From: Eutrigla gurnardus
Taxonomy: Eukaryota; Chordata; Actinopteri; Perciformes; Triglidae
Length of the DNA stretch: 64,000 nt
NCBI GenBank assembly: GCA_963514095.1
Contig: OY741270.1
Location: 20,237,156-20,301,155, forward strand
Direction of reading: 5' to 3'
Every line of letters starts with the position of its first letter. The stretch's first letter is position 1. Of this stretch, positions 44,101-56,311 are shown piece by piece. Position numbers and translations under genes: made by a program. Under the pieces are notes generated by a model. That model had not been told where the DNA came from and did not search any database. It saw only the letters and a list, made by a program, of their open reading frames with translations.

Positions 44101-44478
44101 AAGAGTTTGAATGTGCTCTTTCTCCAGTTTTAGTATTCCCTTTGTTTTCTTTTAGCCCTTCACTCGGTTCAGATATGGGATTTTGGAAAAATAGTCCTTA
44201 TTCTGCCAATCTTGTTAATCCACTCATAACACGTGCCGTGGTTGTTGACTCACCTCAGAAGCCTTCACGAGAAGCAGCCAAGCGTTTGAGGTTTTCTAGG
44301 CTGAAGTGCTGCGTCGGGCCTACAGGGGGAGGTGTAACACTGCAGGGACTGGAGCACGAACCTGGAGATGGAGAGGGAGGAGAGGGCAGCTGAGGTGAGA
44401 GGCGGCGGTGGCCGCCGCAGCCTGAAGCCTCACCACAGCCCATTAGATTACCCTGCTGGCTGCTTCAGCGCCGCATCC

Positions 44479-44493
44479 TTCTCTCTCTCTCTG

Positions 44494-44541
<48 letters not shown>

Positions 44542-44576
44542 GCACGCGCACGCACACGCACACACACACTCACTCT
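44479..44576. repeat. compound (CT)n/(CA)n microsatellite
   Basis: A CT-rich tract passes into CA repeats with CG interruptions, about 100 bases in all. A short open frame across it is an artefact. Confidence 0.95.
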
Positions 44577-44662
44577 CTGGGGATGGGGAAGAGCTGTAAT
44601 GTGCCTCATCTCATTATCTTCAATCAGGTATGTGGTGGTTTGAAAATAAGTGATAAACACAG

Positions 44663-44688
44663 CCCCCCCCCCCCCCCCCCCCCCCCCC
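44663..44688. repeat. C26 homopolymer
   Basis: An uninterrupted run of 26 cytosines is followed by TT and more C runs. Length in the source genome may differ, because such runs are poorly read. Confidence 0.9.
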
Positions 44689-44989
44689 TTCCCCCCCTCC
44701 TGCAGGAAGCCATGGTTTAGTGTATTTTGATTGTGGGTTGATTTTAATCTTTGCTTGTCTTGTGGGTGAAATTGCCCTTCATATGTGGGACTCTGTCTAC
44801 TTCAGATACACAAAGTACTTCTGATAGATATTGTGATTTATAACAAAACACTTCCTCTTGCTCGTAAACCCCTTTAGGGCCAATGCTGAAAGTGTGCTGT
44901 ATTTTATTTAAAAACGCATTTCATTTTAGTGCAATTTATTATGAAAATCCCTTCACTTTTTCACTCACTCACTTTGTCGCAACGCGTCA

Positions 44990-45005
44990 GGGGGGGGGGG
45001 GGGGG
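44990..45005. repeat. G16 homopolymer
   Basis: A run of 16 guanines is followed by further G runs (GTGGGGGGCGG). It lies 300 bases from the C26 run, in complementary sense. Confidence 0.9.
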
Positions 45006-45189
45006 CGTGGGGGGCGGTGCTTCCTTCGCTCCGCTGTGATGTTCAATTTAGTAAAAATAGTACGACACAAAGGTGAAAGCTACCGTAGCGCAAAATTGTC
45101 AATCCACCTGTGTGGGGCGGGAATGGGTCAAAGGTCATAGACCGGGAGTCAGAGGCAGAGGCAATCATTGACGGAGACAAGGGTGCCGC

Positions 45190-45244
45190 CCACCTCAGCT
45201 GTAAGGTGACCTTGGCTGTTTAGAAAAGCGCCCTGAAATAAAAT

Positions 45245-45291
<47 letters not shown>
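45190..45291 (+). repeat. retroposon 3' end with (ATT)n tail
   Basis: The phrase 'gtaaggtgaccttggctgtt' followed by 'gaaaagcgccctgaaataaa' runs directly into a pure ATT repeat (about 45247-45291). I recognise this as the 3' terminus of a fish LINE or SINE family that ends in ATT repeats. The body upstream is not recognised, so the copy is probably 5'-truncated. Confidence 0.65.
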
Positions 45292-46339
45292 TTGCAGGAC
45301 AGAGACGGCTCTATAGTACTTTTTTAATCGAAGCTGACAGTTCCGTTTAGTTTTATTATAGTAACGTAATTAACTAATCCTCTGCGGAGCCGCATGAAAT
45401 TTACTCCATAATGATCTTTCAACCATGAAACAAACAAGGCTCAGTATAGTTAAATGCTCTCTAACTTTTGTTTCGCATTCAGCTCAGTGGGTTCGTGCAC
45501 TCGCAGCAACCGGGACGTTGAGCCTTCAAGTCAGAGCAGAACAAATTAGAACAAATTACAAACACATTTCTCGATATCTTTTGTACGGTGTTGACAAGCG
45601 CCAATGCAAGTTTTTAATTTCTTTCTCTTCGTGCACTGCGATAAACTAAACCCTCCACAGAAATAGAAGAATAGAGTGGGTGGCTGTTTGGAGTGGTGTC
45701 GAGTGTACAGAGCGTGCAAGAGTCATCCTGCTAATCGGGCCTGTTCACCTGTTGTCACAAAGAGACCACGGACCTGAAGCAGGACATTTAGAATTGCACT
45801 CTGATGGATATGTTTAGAATATATGGCTTCTTATTCACTACTTAATCAACCAATCAGTGAAGACTATTGACAAACTGTCTTTTCTATGTCTTTTCTAAGT
45901 GAACCCATCCACCTGTGAGCTGCCACACTGAATATGTTGAATAAGACAGGTTGGCAGCATTGTTAGTGTTCGACACACTGGAGCCCAAATCTCAGAAGGG
46001 TCCGACCCTCACGCTGCATTCATTGAGGTTTACATCATGGCTTATGCCTTGAGACAATATTTACATTACTTACAATTGTGTTTGTCCTTTTAACATACTA
46101 AATGTACCCTATGGCTTAATAGTGCATGAGTCACCATGCTATAGGGTATGTGGGAGTGCAGGCTTTTACTTGTCATATACATGACCTTGTATGGAAACAT
46201 TCGTGTGATCATATAGCTTGAAAAATTGCAGAATAGACTTTGATACTTTCATTGAAGCTTCCTGTAGAATAAATTGGCCTATTAGATTTTTTTTAAGCAC
46301 TTTACTGCATAAAATAAAAGAAAAGACTTTCTTGAAACT

Positions 46340-46535
46340 ACAGCCAAAATGATTAATTATTAGTCACTTGACAGAGTATATTTAACAGTCAATCTGCAAA
46401 ACACAAACATTTGAAGGGTCCAGCTTGTCAAATGTGAGAACTGGCTGCTTTGTATTGTCTAACAATATAGTAAACTGTTGAATGTCTTCAGGTTCTGGAT
46501 TGTTGGTTGGACTTAGGCCATTTGATGATTTATTT
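46340..46535 (+). repeat. dispersed repeat family C, copy 2
   Basis: Contains 'gattaattattagtcacttg', 'gtccagcttgtcaaatgtga', 'ggctgctttgtattgtct' and 'ctggattgttggttggac', the same order as copies 1 and 3. Divergence is substantial. Confidence 0.65.
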
Positions 46536-47739
46536 ATTTTTTTTTCCAATTTTTCTGAACTGCACGTTGAGTCGGGACTTTTACTGTACTAAAAAGTTTA
46601 ATCTAAACTACTAATTAGCATGGTGTGCAGCCAAATCGTCAAGTTTTTAGTGCCTCATTAATACCTGTCCACATGGTACCTAGCATAAAAATGCTTCCAT
46701 TGAGTATGAAGTGATGCACCTTTGAAATGTGGGAATAACTGGTATCGGATTGAAAATAGTAACAAGCGGATACCCTGACTTGAGCTATTGGCAGAGGAAA
46801 AGTTACACATAATAATGCAATATTAATAACAATAATAGACAGAATTTTGCATTTTATTTCCAAGAAAAATGTTTTTTTTTCTGCTTCACTTGCTGCCATT
46901 GACATCAGTGGCGGGGATAAGGCTGGAGTCGTATCCCTGTACACTCATTCTAAACTATTTGAAAAGGTGTTATATTATTATATTGCATACATGTTATTAG
47001 ACTAAACCCTTTTTTTTTTATCAAATAACGATTACGATATTCTACTAGTGAATTTAGCAGTGATGACGAAAATGTTCACCACTGATGAAAGATGATCTGG
47101 CATGCATTCCTCCCACATAGTGATTTTTCTTCAGACATTTCCTCTTTCATTCTTGTCTCCTGCTGATCCCTCCACGTTTGAGTAAGTGCACATGTCCTGC
47201 CCCCCTCACACATCTCTTCCATCACTCTCCAGTCCGACATGAAACAGAATGCATGTTTGAAAGTTACACTGATCAAACATGTGGAAGGTGCTCAACACCT
47301 ATTGCTTGGGCATAGGGGGATAATGGCCGCCGCTTTAATATCACGTTAATGAGAAGGCAAGATGTTACATACACTGCAGTTTCTCCTGAATGTGTGTTCG
47401 TGGCTTTTATTAGGTGCAAACGGGTACCATTTTCTTTTATGAGCCAAATATCCTGGAGATTTGAATCAGATTTGAGGCAGCTAATGATATTAAGTACGGA
47501 ATGTTCACTCATCACCAACTGTCGTTATTAAATCTTTATATACCTCTTTGAAGAACACTTTTCAGACGGCACACATTCTTTACAGTAATTGCAGGAACAT
47601 TGGCAATAAACTTCTATATGCATAATAAAAGAGAACGTATATCTCTACTGGCTATACGTTGGAATGGAACGCAAGAACCGCAGAAAGCTGTTATTATCTT
47701 TTATGGCTGGAAGTTTACACTTGGAACTGAAAAATACAA

Positions 47740-47763
47740 AATATATATATATATATATATATA
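47740..47763. repeat. (TA)n microsatellite
   Basis: About 24 bases of alternating A and T within a wider AT-rich stretch. Confidence 0.9.
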
Positions 47764-48061
47764 AATATATGGAACCTATAGCCGTGGGCGGTGTAGAGAC
47801 TGGAGGAATTCATGACATCATTCCCTCTACTGCATATAGTCATCAGTGTTTTGTATGTTGATGTCAAAGTAATGAGCGCAACTGGCATTAAACTCCTAAT
47901 AAAATTCAGCATATTTCTAGGTGTTGGATATGATGCTGGATATTCTCCAGGTGTATTCATTTATTGACCACACCATCATATTTTTATTATTATATATTCG
48001 TATTCGTGTAGGTCCTGATTTTGTATACCATATTGTTATGAGTTCAGTTCACACAAGTCTG

Positions 48062-48065
48062 TCTG

Positions 48066-48163
<98 letters not shown>
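48062..48163. repeat. (TCTA)n tetranucleotide microsatellite
   Basis: About 24 uninterrupted TCTA units follow a short GTCTGTC prefix. Open frames reading LSIYLSIY are artefacts. Confidence 0.96.
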
Positions 48164-48608
48164 ATGATGTATTATTACAGTAATACACTGTATTGACTAA
48201 ACATATAATTGATTTACTCTTTTACTTAATTGCTGATATTGTTGCAAACGCACTTCCGAATTATTAATTATTCAAGATTTTTCCCTTTAATCTGTGGTAA
48301 TAATATCTGATAGCCAATTTAAATCCTTATAGACGAGCTATAGCTGATATTTGATAAGTGACTGTCACCACTGAGATATGGCAGTACATCCAGAAATGAA
48401 AATCTTGTTTAAAGTCTTCATTATCCCAGACATGCAAGGTTATCTGTAAATGCTGGAAAGATGTGTGGCGCTTCAGAATTCAAATTAAGTTCACAGCAGC
48501 AAAGCTGCCTCTCTATGCAATGGAGCCATCACCAGAACAGCAGGGGTATTGAACAGACATTCACTCTAATTGTAAATCAACCTCTCACTGCTCAGCCTGC
48601 TCAGATCA

Positions 48609-48669
48609 GCTCTCTCCCTCTCTCTCCATCTGTTTCTCTCTCTCTCTCTCTCTTTCCCTGTCTCTCTCG
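48609..48669. repeat. CT-rich simple repeat
   Basis: Interrupted CT repeat. A second imperfect CT/TGTC stretch lies at about 48765-48845. Confidence 0.85.
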
Positions 48670-48750
48670 CAATTCAATTCAATATGCTTTATTGGCATGA
48701 ATGTAACAAGGACAATATTGCCAAAGCAAGGAATGATGAGAATATAAAGA
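48670..48750 (+). repeat. dispersed repeat with 'ctttattggcatgaatgt' core
   Basis: The opening 'aattcaattcaat', then 'ctttattggcatgaatgta' and 'aatattgccaaagca', form a string I recognise from many teleost genomes. It sits between two CT-rich stretches. The class is unknown to me. Confidence 0.6.
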
Positions 48751-49130
48751 AAAGGAACAAAATGTCTCTCTATGTCTGTCTCTCAACCTGTCACTCTGTC
48801 TGTCTCTCTCTCTCTCTCACGACCTCTCTGTCTCACTTACTCTCTCGCCCACGTCTACCCACAGCCAAATACTTCGGTTCATCCGAGGTAAATCTGCACT
48901 GGGTAAATAATCACCTCCATCGGGGATGCGGTTTAGACCAAGAGTCTGAAAACTCCGTCGGCACGAAACCAGTTTGCTCCTGTCTGGAGATCGACACTTT
49001 ATCAAACATCTATCATTTAATGAATATAACTTTTAATGGCACTGTAAACAACATTCAGAGACACTGTTCTCTCCTCTGACGTCACCCAGCGAGCGGGGAG
49101 GTGGTGGAACGTGATGATAGGAAAAGGCTT

Positions 49131-49155
49131 GTGTGTGTGTGTGTGTGTGTGTGTG
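49131..49155. repeat. (GT)n short microsatellite
   Basis: About 12 GT units ending in GTGCGTGC. Confidence 0.9.
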
Positions 49156-52100
49156 CGTGCATCAAACCGCTGCACTAATTAGCTCATCTCAATCAGCTGC
49201 ATCTGACTGACAAGCAGGTTAGAAAACTGGTAGCCTGCAGTTTGTTCTTTATTGGTGTCAGTTGACGTGAGAGTCTGTGTTTGTTTGTCTGTTTGCTTCC
49301 ACGGTGACATTGTATGTAAGAGCCCGCATTTTGGTGTGAAATATTGTATGAAGAGTGAAAATTGTAGGAATGATGACTGTTGGCTCGCCCACTCTGAACA
49401 TTCGGTCCATACACACCAATGTATAAATGTGAAACAGGCATTATTGCTAAGCTTCAATGAAAGTTGAATGTCCTATAGTGACTTGTTTTAATAGGATTTA
49501 CATGTCGAATAATAACCTAAATGTATGAAAGATGTATCTTTGTGAACGTGTGAATGAGTAGCTGGCAGCTGAAATTGCATGCACTTGAAATTTGAACATT
49601 CACCCATTCATTTGAATGGAGAACATTTCACAGAAAACATTTCACATGTGAATGAGAAAAGTAATAGCACACAAGTCCTAATTGCTCCAAATTGAATGAC
49701 ATTTCTACTTTTGAAAAATGTGAATAATAAATGGAATGATCGCACATAGAGGAACAAATGTTGTGAATCCTGCCAAAAAATCATCGTAGGTCATGGAATA
49801 ATCCCCGTGGTTGTGAACATTAGTCGGATCAAGTTAACATCGTAAGTAGTACTTCTAGAGCTTTACCATTTATTCCTGCGTGTGCCGCGGTTGTGTTGTA
49901 TTAACAGGACTGTCTGTTGCGTGATTTCTACTAATGCACCATGTGACACCTTGGCCTCCAACCCGAAGGTGCAGATCCGTAAACATGGCCATCATCCTGG
50001 TTACATCCGTGCCAATGTCTAATGAAATCTCAAGTAAATCTGTCCTTAATTACAAACCACATCGGCTTTTTTTTTTGGCGAACAAGATCAGGAAGAATAG
50101 TGGCGAGTCATCAATGACCTACAGTTACACGGTTAGTAGAAAACCAAGTCACATTAGCCAGTGATACAGTTAAGCCCCGGGTGTCTGAGTTACCCAGGAT
50201 GACCCTTGAAATTATAACAAGCTTGGCTAAAAAATCAGGTCAAAACTTAAGCCAACACCACACTCTGGCTCTGTGTGTTTCATGCCACATACCACGGGGA
50301 ATCCTAAAGGAAATACTGGCTTATGTGTGCGTTCACCGTCAACCTTCCCCTTTTGCCTTTCCAGTTGTTCAAACCACACCCTGAGGTGAACTGAGTCCAG
50401 AGGAGTGTGGGGGGCCCTGCATTGTGGTGGCTGAGCTTAGGAAGGATTTAAACACTACTACTTAGCGGCTCTTAACCTCACTGACCCTTTTGGGACTAAT
50501 ACAAATCCTGTTGTGCTTGAGAATTACATTAAGCTCTTCCTTTGAACCTCGACCCCAGTGAGCACATGGACCGCAGCATTTACGATAGATTGCAGCTCTC
50601 GGCTTCCTAACTTGGTGAGCGATTAGCCTTGAGTTCTGATATGATTTCTAGACTATTCCGTAATTCTGCATGGGCTTCCGGGATTGGTGCAGGATTCATT
50701 GCTGGAGATGGGCCACACGTCATTATTTTATTTTTTTTATTTTCTTTAAGGTGATGATATTTTTGACATTTCAAGTCAACATTTACTGCCAGTAACCAAT
50801 GGGAAAGGCTAAATTCAAATCTATTGACCTCCATACAATCTAAATAGTTGACAATCTCATCATATAATTGTACGATATTGATAATTTGGTGAACAAATTG
50901 GTATTCTTTCCCATCACCTATTGATTGGTGCGATGGTTGGGCTATAATTAGCATCATGATAGCAAATACATTTCAACATAGATACCCTATAATCTACACA
51001 GGTATAAACAAAAGCAAGCAGAAATCCTGAGAAATATTACCCCTCTCCTTTTTCCATCAATCTCCGTTTTCAGTGACAAACTAATGTAAAGGAATGATTT
51101 GCTTTACAGAAAACAAACCTCAGGTTTCATGGCTCACGTTAAGATGAGTTTAATTGTGGCAATACAAGAAGGCGGCTTCCATCTTTTATGCCAAGTTTGC
51201 TTAGGTCATATTTTCAAAAGCTTTCATTGTCATGACCTGAGTAAGGTTCTCAGATGGTCACATACTATGAGAATGTAGAAAAATGTATTTTTAGCACATC
51301 TGTGGCAAAGGGAAATAATAATAGCTGTAGCACACGTTTATAGAGCTGACTTGATACTAAAACACCCGGCGCATTATACCAGAACCAGGCTGTCTCACTC
51401 AGTTGAACTTGAGTGAGTCAGTCTGTTTTCAACTATCCTTTCATTCTTCCAGTAAAAGTATCTTGACTAGTCCCAAGCTTCTACTGGAAATGCATCATTT
51501 CTTCTACAATGTAAGTTGAGACTTGGCTGATGCAACCAGCAAATCACAAACGCATCCCCCCATTTTCAAGAAAGACCTCACTGCCTCCCAACAATGTTCT
51601 CCTTACAATAAAAGTGATTAGTCATCACATAGCTCTTTGTGAAATTTACTGTAACTCATTTGAAAAAGTAGATAAGAGAGACCTATTTCACACGAGTGAA
51701 CTGAAGACATGGGACAAAGATACCCATTCAGCTTCTCTTTTTTTTTTTTTTTTGCTTTTTTTAGTCCCGAATAATTGTCTCTGTAAACTTTTCTATCAAG
51801 TAGGTCAGTGTGTTCCTGGGTCGCACTGGCTGTTGCAAATTAATTTGCATGTTTATTTGTTCTTCCTCTCGTTTGACAGCATCTTACACCTATTAGAAAG
51901 GCTTAAAAATCTATTTAGCCACATACATTTTTGGGTGAAGGCTAATGTGGAAAGCAACCATGGACTCTCATTCACTCGGGCTCTTTTCTGGTTATTCCAA
52001 GGGCAAGCTGTTAGGCTGACATTCAAATTCTTTTTTTTTTTTGGCAAGGGAAAGCTGTTTTAGGTTAACAGCCCCCAGATTCTTGGACCGTTCCATACTG

Positions 52101-52915
52101 TAGGCTGTAGCAGGAGGGCCTCACTGCATAGTTTAAGGAAACCTCAGGGACTAGTTCACAGTAAATGCAAGAGACATAACCGAGAACATAGGCTGGAAAA
52201 CAAGGGCATTTCCTGCCAAATATGCCGCAAGCTTGAGGACATTTGTAAGAATGATTTGTGCTTTTTAGCAGCATTTTATAAACAAAATATGAGCGGAGAC
52301 ATTCATCTGCAGAAAGAGACCAGGGTCGTACATAAGCCAGTTAACAGATATGCTGGCCCTCACACATGCAGAGCACGTAGGAGCATGTTCTGCTCCTCAT
52401 TATGTTTACTTACATGCTTCTCATTATGTCCAGGCCATCCTTTCCCCAGGCCTATAGCCTTTTAGCCATTTACGTGTCAACAGAATTACCACGGAGACGA
52501 TTCACTGTCTCAGATGAACGTTTTCTCCTCCTTCGGCCCTTTGTCCCGCTCTGATGTGTAACTCCATATGTGATCCTTCCCTAATGCTTGATGAGCTTTA
52601 AAAGGTCCCCTATGGTGCCTACATTTTCATTGTAGACCTTGAATAACAGGTTTACAAACAGGAAGGAATAGTCTGAAAAAAAAGATTGAGAGGTTTTGGC
52701 TCGTGTGTATCATCACATACCAGCAGCTAAATTTATTTCACGTTAGAGATGGGATGCATTTTGCATGGTTTAAATTCATTCCTTCTCTCCTGGCTGCTGC
52801 CTTTCCAAAAAAAAACTGTGGCTAATCTTAAGGCAGCGAGTGTACGAGCCTGTCCTCATCTGAACTTTGGGTGGATGAAACTGCAAATACACAGCTGAGT
52901 CCTGCTGCTGCGTAG

Positions 52916-52968
52916 TCTCTCTCTCTCCCTCTCTCTCTCCCCCTCTCTCTCTCCCTCTCTCTCTCTGC
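52916..52968. repeat. CT-rich simple repeat
   Basis: About 50 bases of CT with CCC interruptions. Minus-strand frames reading RERERE across it are artefacts. Confidence 0.9.
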
Positions 52969-55944
52969 ATTAGCTTGCTTTGCTCCATCGCTTCCCGGCC
53001 GCACACAGCATGTCAACAAGTAAGATCTGAGATGTGACTGTGTCAAGTTGGACTCTCGTCAGGTCTAACTATGTGAGAAGGAATGTCGTTTGGAATTCAT
53101 GGCAGAAGACGGAGAGTCGGGGGGAGCTGCAGACAGAGACGCAGAGGGATGCAGTCGGTCAGGAGACACACACGCACGCAGACGCACACACACTGACCCG
53201 CAAAGCAAGTTGTATAAACAGTAGGCAAAGCTATCCGCTCATCTCATTCCTAATGAAAAGTGCAGCAATGACATGGATGTAAAAACGGAGGGGCTTTATT
53301 TCCGTGGCAACCAGGGCAAACGGAAGGAGCAGGAAAAAGCAAAAGTGCTGCATTGCGTCATAGCGTTAAATCCAACTGACTTTGTGTTTGTTCGACCACA
53401 GCGAGGTTTTATCTCCAAACTGCTCTCGAGCAAAGTCCAAAAAACGAGGATGACGAGGATACTGACAGTTCACAAAATATATTCCCCCTGCAACTTGAGG
53501 AAATGAGCCGTGCAACTTCCCTCCACTGCTACAGTCACACGCTACAGCGCAAGATGTTGATGCTTTCCATCAGCGAATTGTGGCCTTCGCTGTGTAATCC
53601 TTGAGGGACACACCGATTGAGGTCCAGATGTTTTTTATGATATATGATTACTAAAGGCAATCCACTGGAGGTACATTATATAGTCAAAACCAAGGCAAAC
53701 AAGTGCATTACACAATATAGAACCATGATTTCATGGAATTCTTTGCCTGTACACAGAATTCAGGAAACAAGGAAATTCAATTTAAGCCTCCCCTAAAACA
53801 GCATGTCTTGGCTCAGTCTCCCTCATCATGCAGTTTCATAAGGGCTTAGATAGATCTCTAGATGATTATCTATGTTCAGACATATCAATCACTTGCGTGT
53901 GGAACTGCTGGGCTCATTTATAGATGTACTTCAGCGACTTACTTAGCAATGTGAGGTACTTAGCAATGCTTTTATTACTCACCTGTAAATTGGTCTGTGA
54001 TTGGGTCTAGGACTGGGCGATAATTCAATATCATCATTTATTGTCTTTGAATGAACCTCCGAGGTTAAATATTGCGGATAAGAGCGACTGAAAAAATGTT
54101 GGTCGCATCTTTCAATAACTGACATTCGGAAACATCAATCAAAGCTTGGGAGTGTAACGAACTATTACATTGGATACGGCCCTGTCTGCCTGCCAAGCCA
54201 GTTGGTCAGGAAAGAACCAGACTGACTGCTGATCCAAGCCGCTATTTCGGAAAGAGGAGGCGGTGGCAGGCGGGGGCCCCGGAGAACGTGAGTCAGAAGC
54301 GTCTGATGAGTTCGGATTAGAGCAGAGAGCTGTCACTGCTGCGGAAGGAGTGGCGGCTCTCCGCAGCAACAACCGAGACAAGGCAATATAAAGGTGCATA
54401 ACAGATTCGGATGATAATAGATTGTTTGGGAACATCTATCCATTTTTGATTCCGGTGTATCATATTTTCCCACTTCAGTCCTTCAAGTGCTTTAGTTCCT
54501 TTTAGGCTGAGGTTTCATTCTTATCACCCAATTAAGAAATATATAGAGCGGCCAAGGTTCCATTTGCACCAAGAATATCTTCTGAATGTCCCAACAGCTC
54601 ACTTTGCCATTATTAATAGTACCAGGGTAGCAACTTTTAATCAAATAGTCGACTAATTGTCCTGATCCTTATCACTTATTTATTAAATTACCAGAAAAAA
54701 AAATGAAATGGAAAACAGTTAATATACTCCACTAGATAGTACATGAGTGATTTGGGACACAGCCCTGGTCGTAAAAATGGCATGGCCCAAGAGTAGACCG
54801 ATGTGTTCATGTACTGCTAGCCTTAGTGGCCTCGTTCAGCCTAAATAAGCTACTTTTTGCAAGGGGTTGCATATTTGTAGTGGTTTGTTCAAGAATGAAA
54901 CCAGATACAAACAAACAAAGATGAAGTAAAGGCGGCGTGCCTGTTGGTGGAATTCTTTAAAACTAAATGCCTCGATATCATATACATGCATAACTTGGAG
55001 AAATGTGGCAGCCAGATGATGGCCGGAGCTGGCTCCCATTGGCAGCGTGAGCTGATGATCGGCCGCAAGCAACCTGATTCCGCTGACTACCGTCGGGGTC
55101 TGTAGACGTGATACTTTATAGCCAATATTTGGTTTCCATGTGAATCCGATTTTATGGCTCTTTGCAGGAAGAAACAGAAACGATGAAAAGTAACAGCGTT
55201 TGCAGCTGTGCTTCTTTCTGTGAAATGTAAGGTCTGAGTGGACGAAATAAAACTTCAGAATGAGTTATGACCTACTTTCTTTGTTACAAATGTCAGAAAC
55301 ACATTGTATGGCCTGCATTAAATGACACCTGGCAGACGATGGCTGAGATCTGATAACAGTGTGAGCCAGATCACCTCTGGAGGTCTGGCAGATCTAATCG
55401 CACTTTTCGATTCAGATTCAAATAGCACTTTAATACCTGTTGTGAATGCGGTGAAGCCAGGTTTTGCTATTTTCTTCTTCTCATCTGCAGATTGACTTAC
55501 CCTGTCAGGGCTTATTTTTCCCAACAATGACTTGGCGTCATTAAAACCTGTTTCAAAAGTGACCTGATTCTGTTTTGGCAAAATAGCATGTATAATAGCT
55601 GTGCTTTGAGAGGTTGGTAACAACAACTCTGAGTACTGACTAGATGTAAATGGTATCCACAATGTACTCAAAGAAAACGCTCTCCCCACCACCCAACACT
55701 TTTCTGTCACATTTAGAGCTGCAGCCATCGACCATTAGTTATCGAGTATTCTACCGATTATTCCGTTATTTACAGAAGCAGTGGTGCCGTTACAGATTGT
55801 ATCCGACTGAACACACCTCTGCACACCCCTCCCTTTCTAAGCGTGTCGGAGAACCGCGGTGGCCTTCAGGTAACGTAGAATAAAACGTTAAAAGGCCCTC
55901 TCTAGAGCTAGTGTTTGCTTCGACTCTTCTGGGTTACTGTAGAC

Positions 55945-56311
55945 CAGGGGTCTCAAACTCAACTAACCTGTGGGCCGCCGGAGGTAGAGTCTGGGTGAGG
56001 CTGGGCCACATCAAGTATTCCACAAAAAAAAGGGGGACCAATGTTAGTGGGTGCGGCTTATATTCAGGTGCGCTCAATAGTCTGGAAATTACGGTACAAG
56101 TGACCAACGTTGCTAATTTGTGTTGTCACGAGCCTGAGCTATGGTAGCCCACAAGTGTTAAAAAATACAAAACGTACAGGGCAACGAAGATAAAATGAAG
56201 AAAAAAACGTGCGGGCCGCACTAACACAAAGCTTCGATTTCAGGTAGGGGGCCGCAAAATATCGTTCCAGGGGCCGCAATTGGCCCGCAGGCCGCGAGTT
56301 TGAGACCCCTG
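55945..56311. mobile_element. hAT-type non-autonomous DNA element with 8-bp target duplication
   Basis: The element starts CAGGGGTCTCAAACTC and ends with the exact inverted form, GAGTTTGAGACCCCTG. It is flanked by perfect 8-bp direct repeats CTGTAGAC (55937-55944 and 56312-56319). The terminal sequence and 8-bp duplication are those of hAT superfamily elements (Charlie-like). The interior is rich in 'ggccgc' words and includes 'gtgcggcttatattcaggtg' ending 'aattacggta', which resembles part of another fish element and may be nested. There is no transposase frame. Confidence 0.93.

Larger units (their letters stand above)
39761..48060. other. gene-free region after ppp2r5c, proximal part
   Basis: No gene is recognised. 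The longest open frame (118 codons, 42702-43058) has no domain or splice context I can name. Two copies of a dispersed repeat (family C), a CT/CA tract, C and G homopolymers, an ATT-tailed retroposon end and a TA tract are listed separately. Confidence 0.55.
48061..55936. other. gene-free region, middle part
   Basis: No gene is recognised. The longest open frame (177 codons, 51530-52063) depends on T-homopolymers read as phenylalanine and has no recognisable domain. An ATG followed by a possible donor (53010-53019) was considered and not accepted. Microsatellites and one dispersed repeat are listed separately. Confidence 0.55.

Noticed and set aside
48062..48196. Repetitive LSIYLSIY open frame
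   Set aside because: It is the translation of the TCTA microsatellite.
51530..52063. 177-codon plus-strand open frame
   Set aside because: Much of it is T-homopolymer read as Phe/Leu. It has no domain and no supporting context.
53010..53019. Possible first coding exon (ATG TCA ACA A, then GTAAGA)
   Set aside because: Start context and donor are fair, but no following exon could be found in the remaining 11 kb, and such short matches arise by chance.
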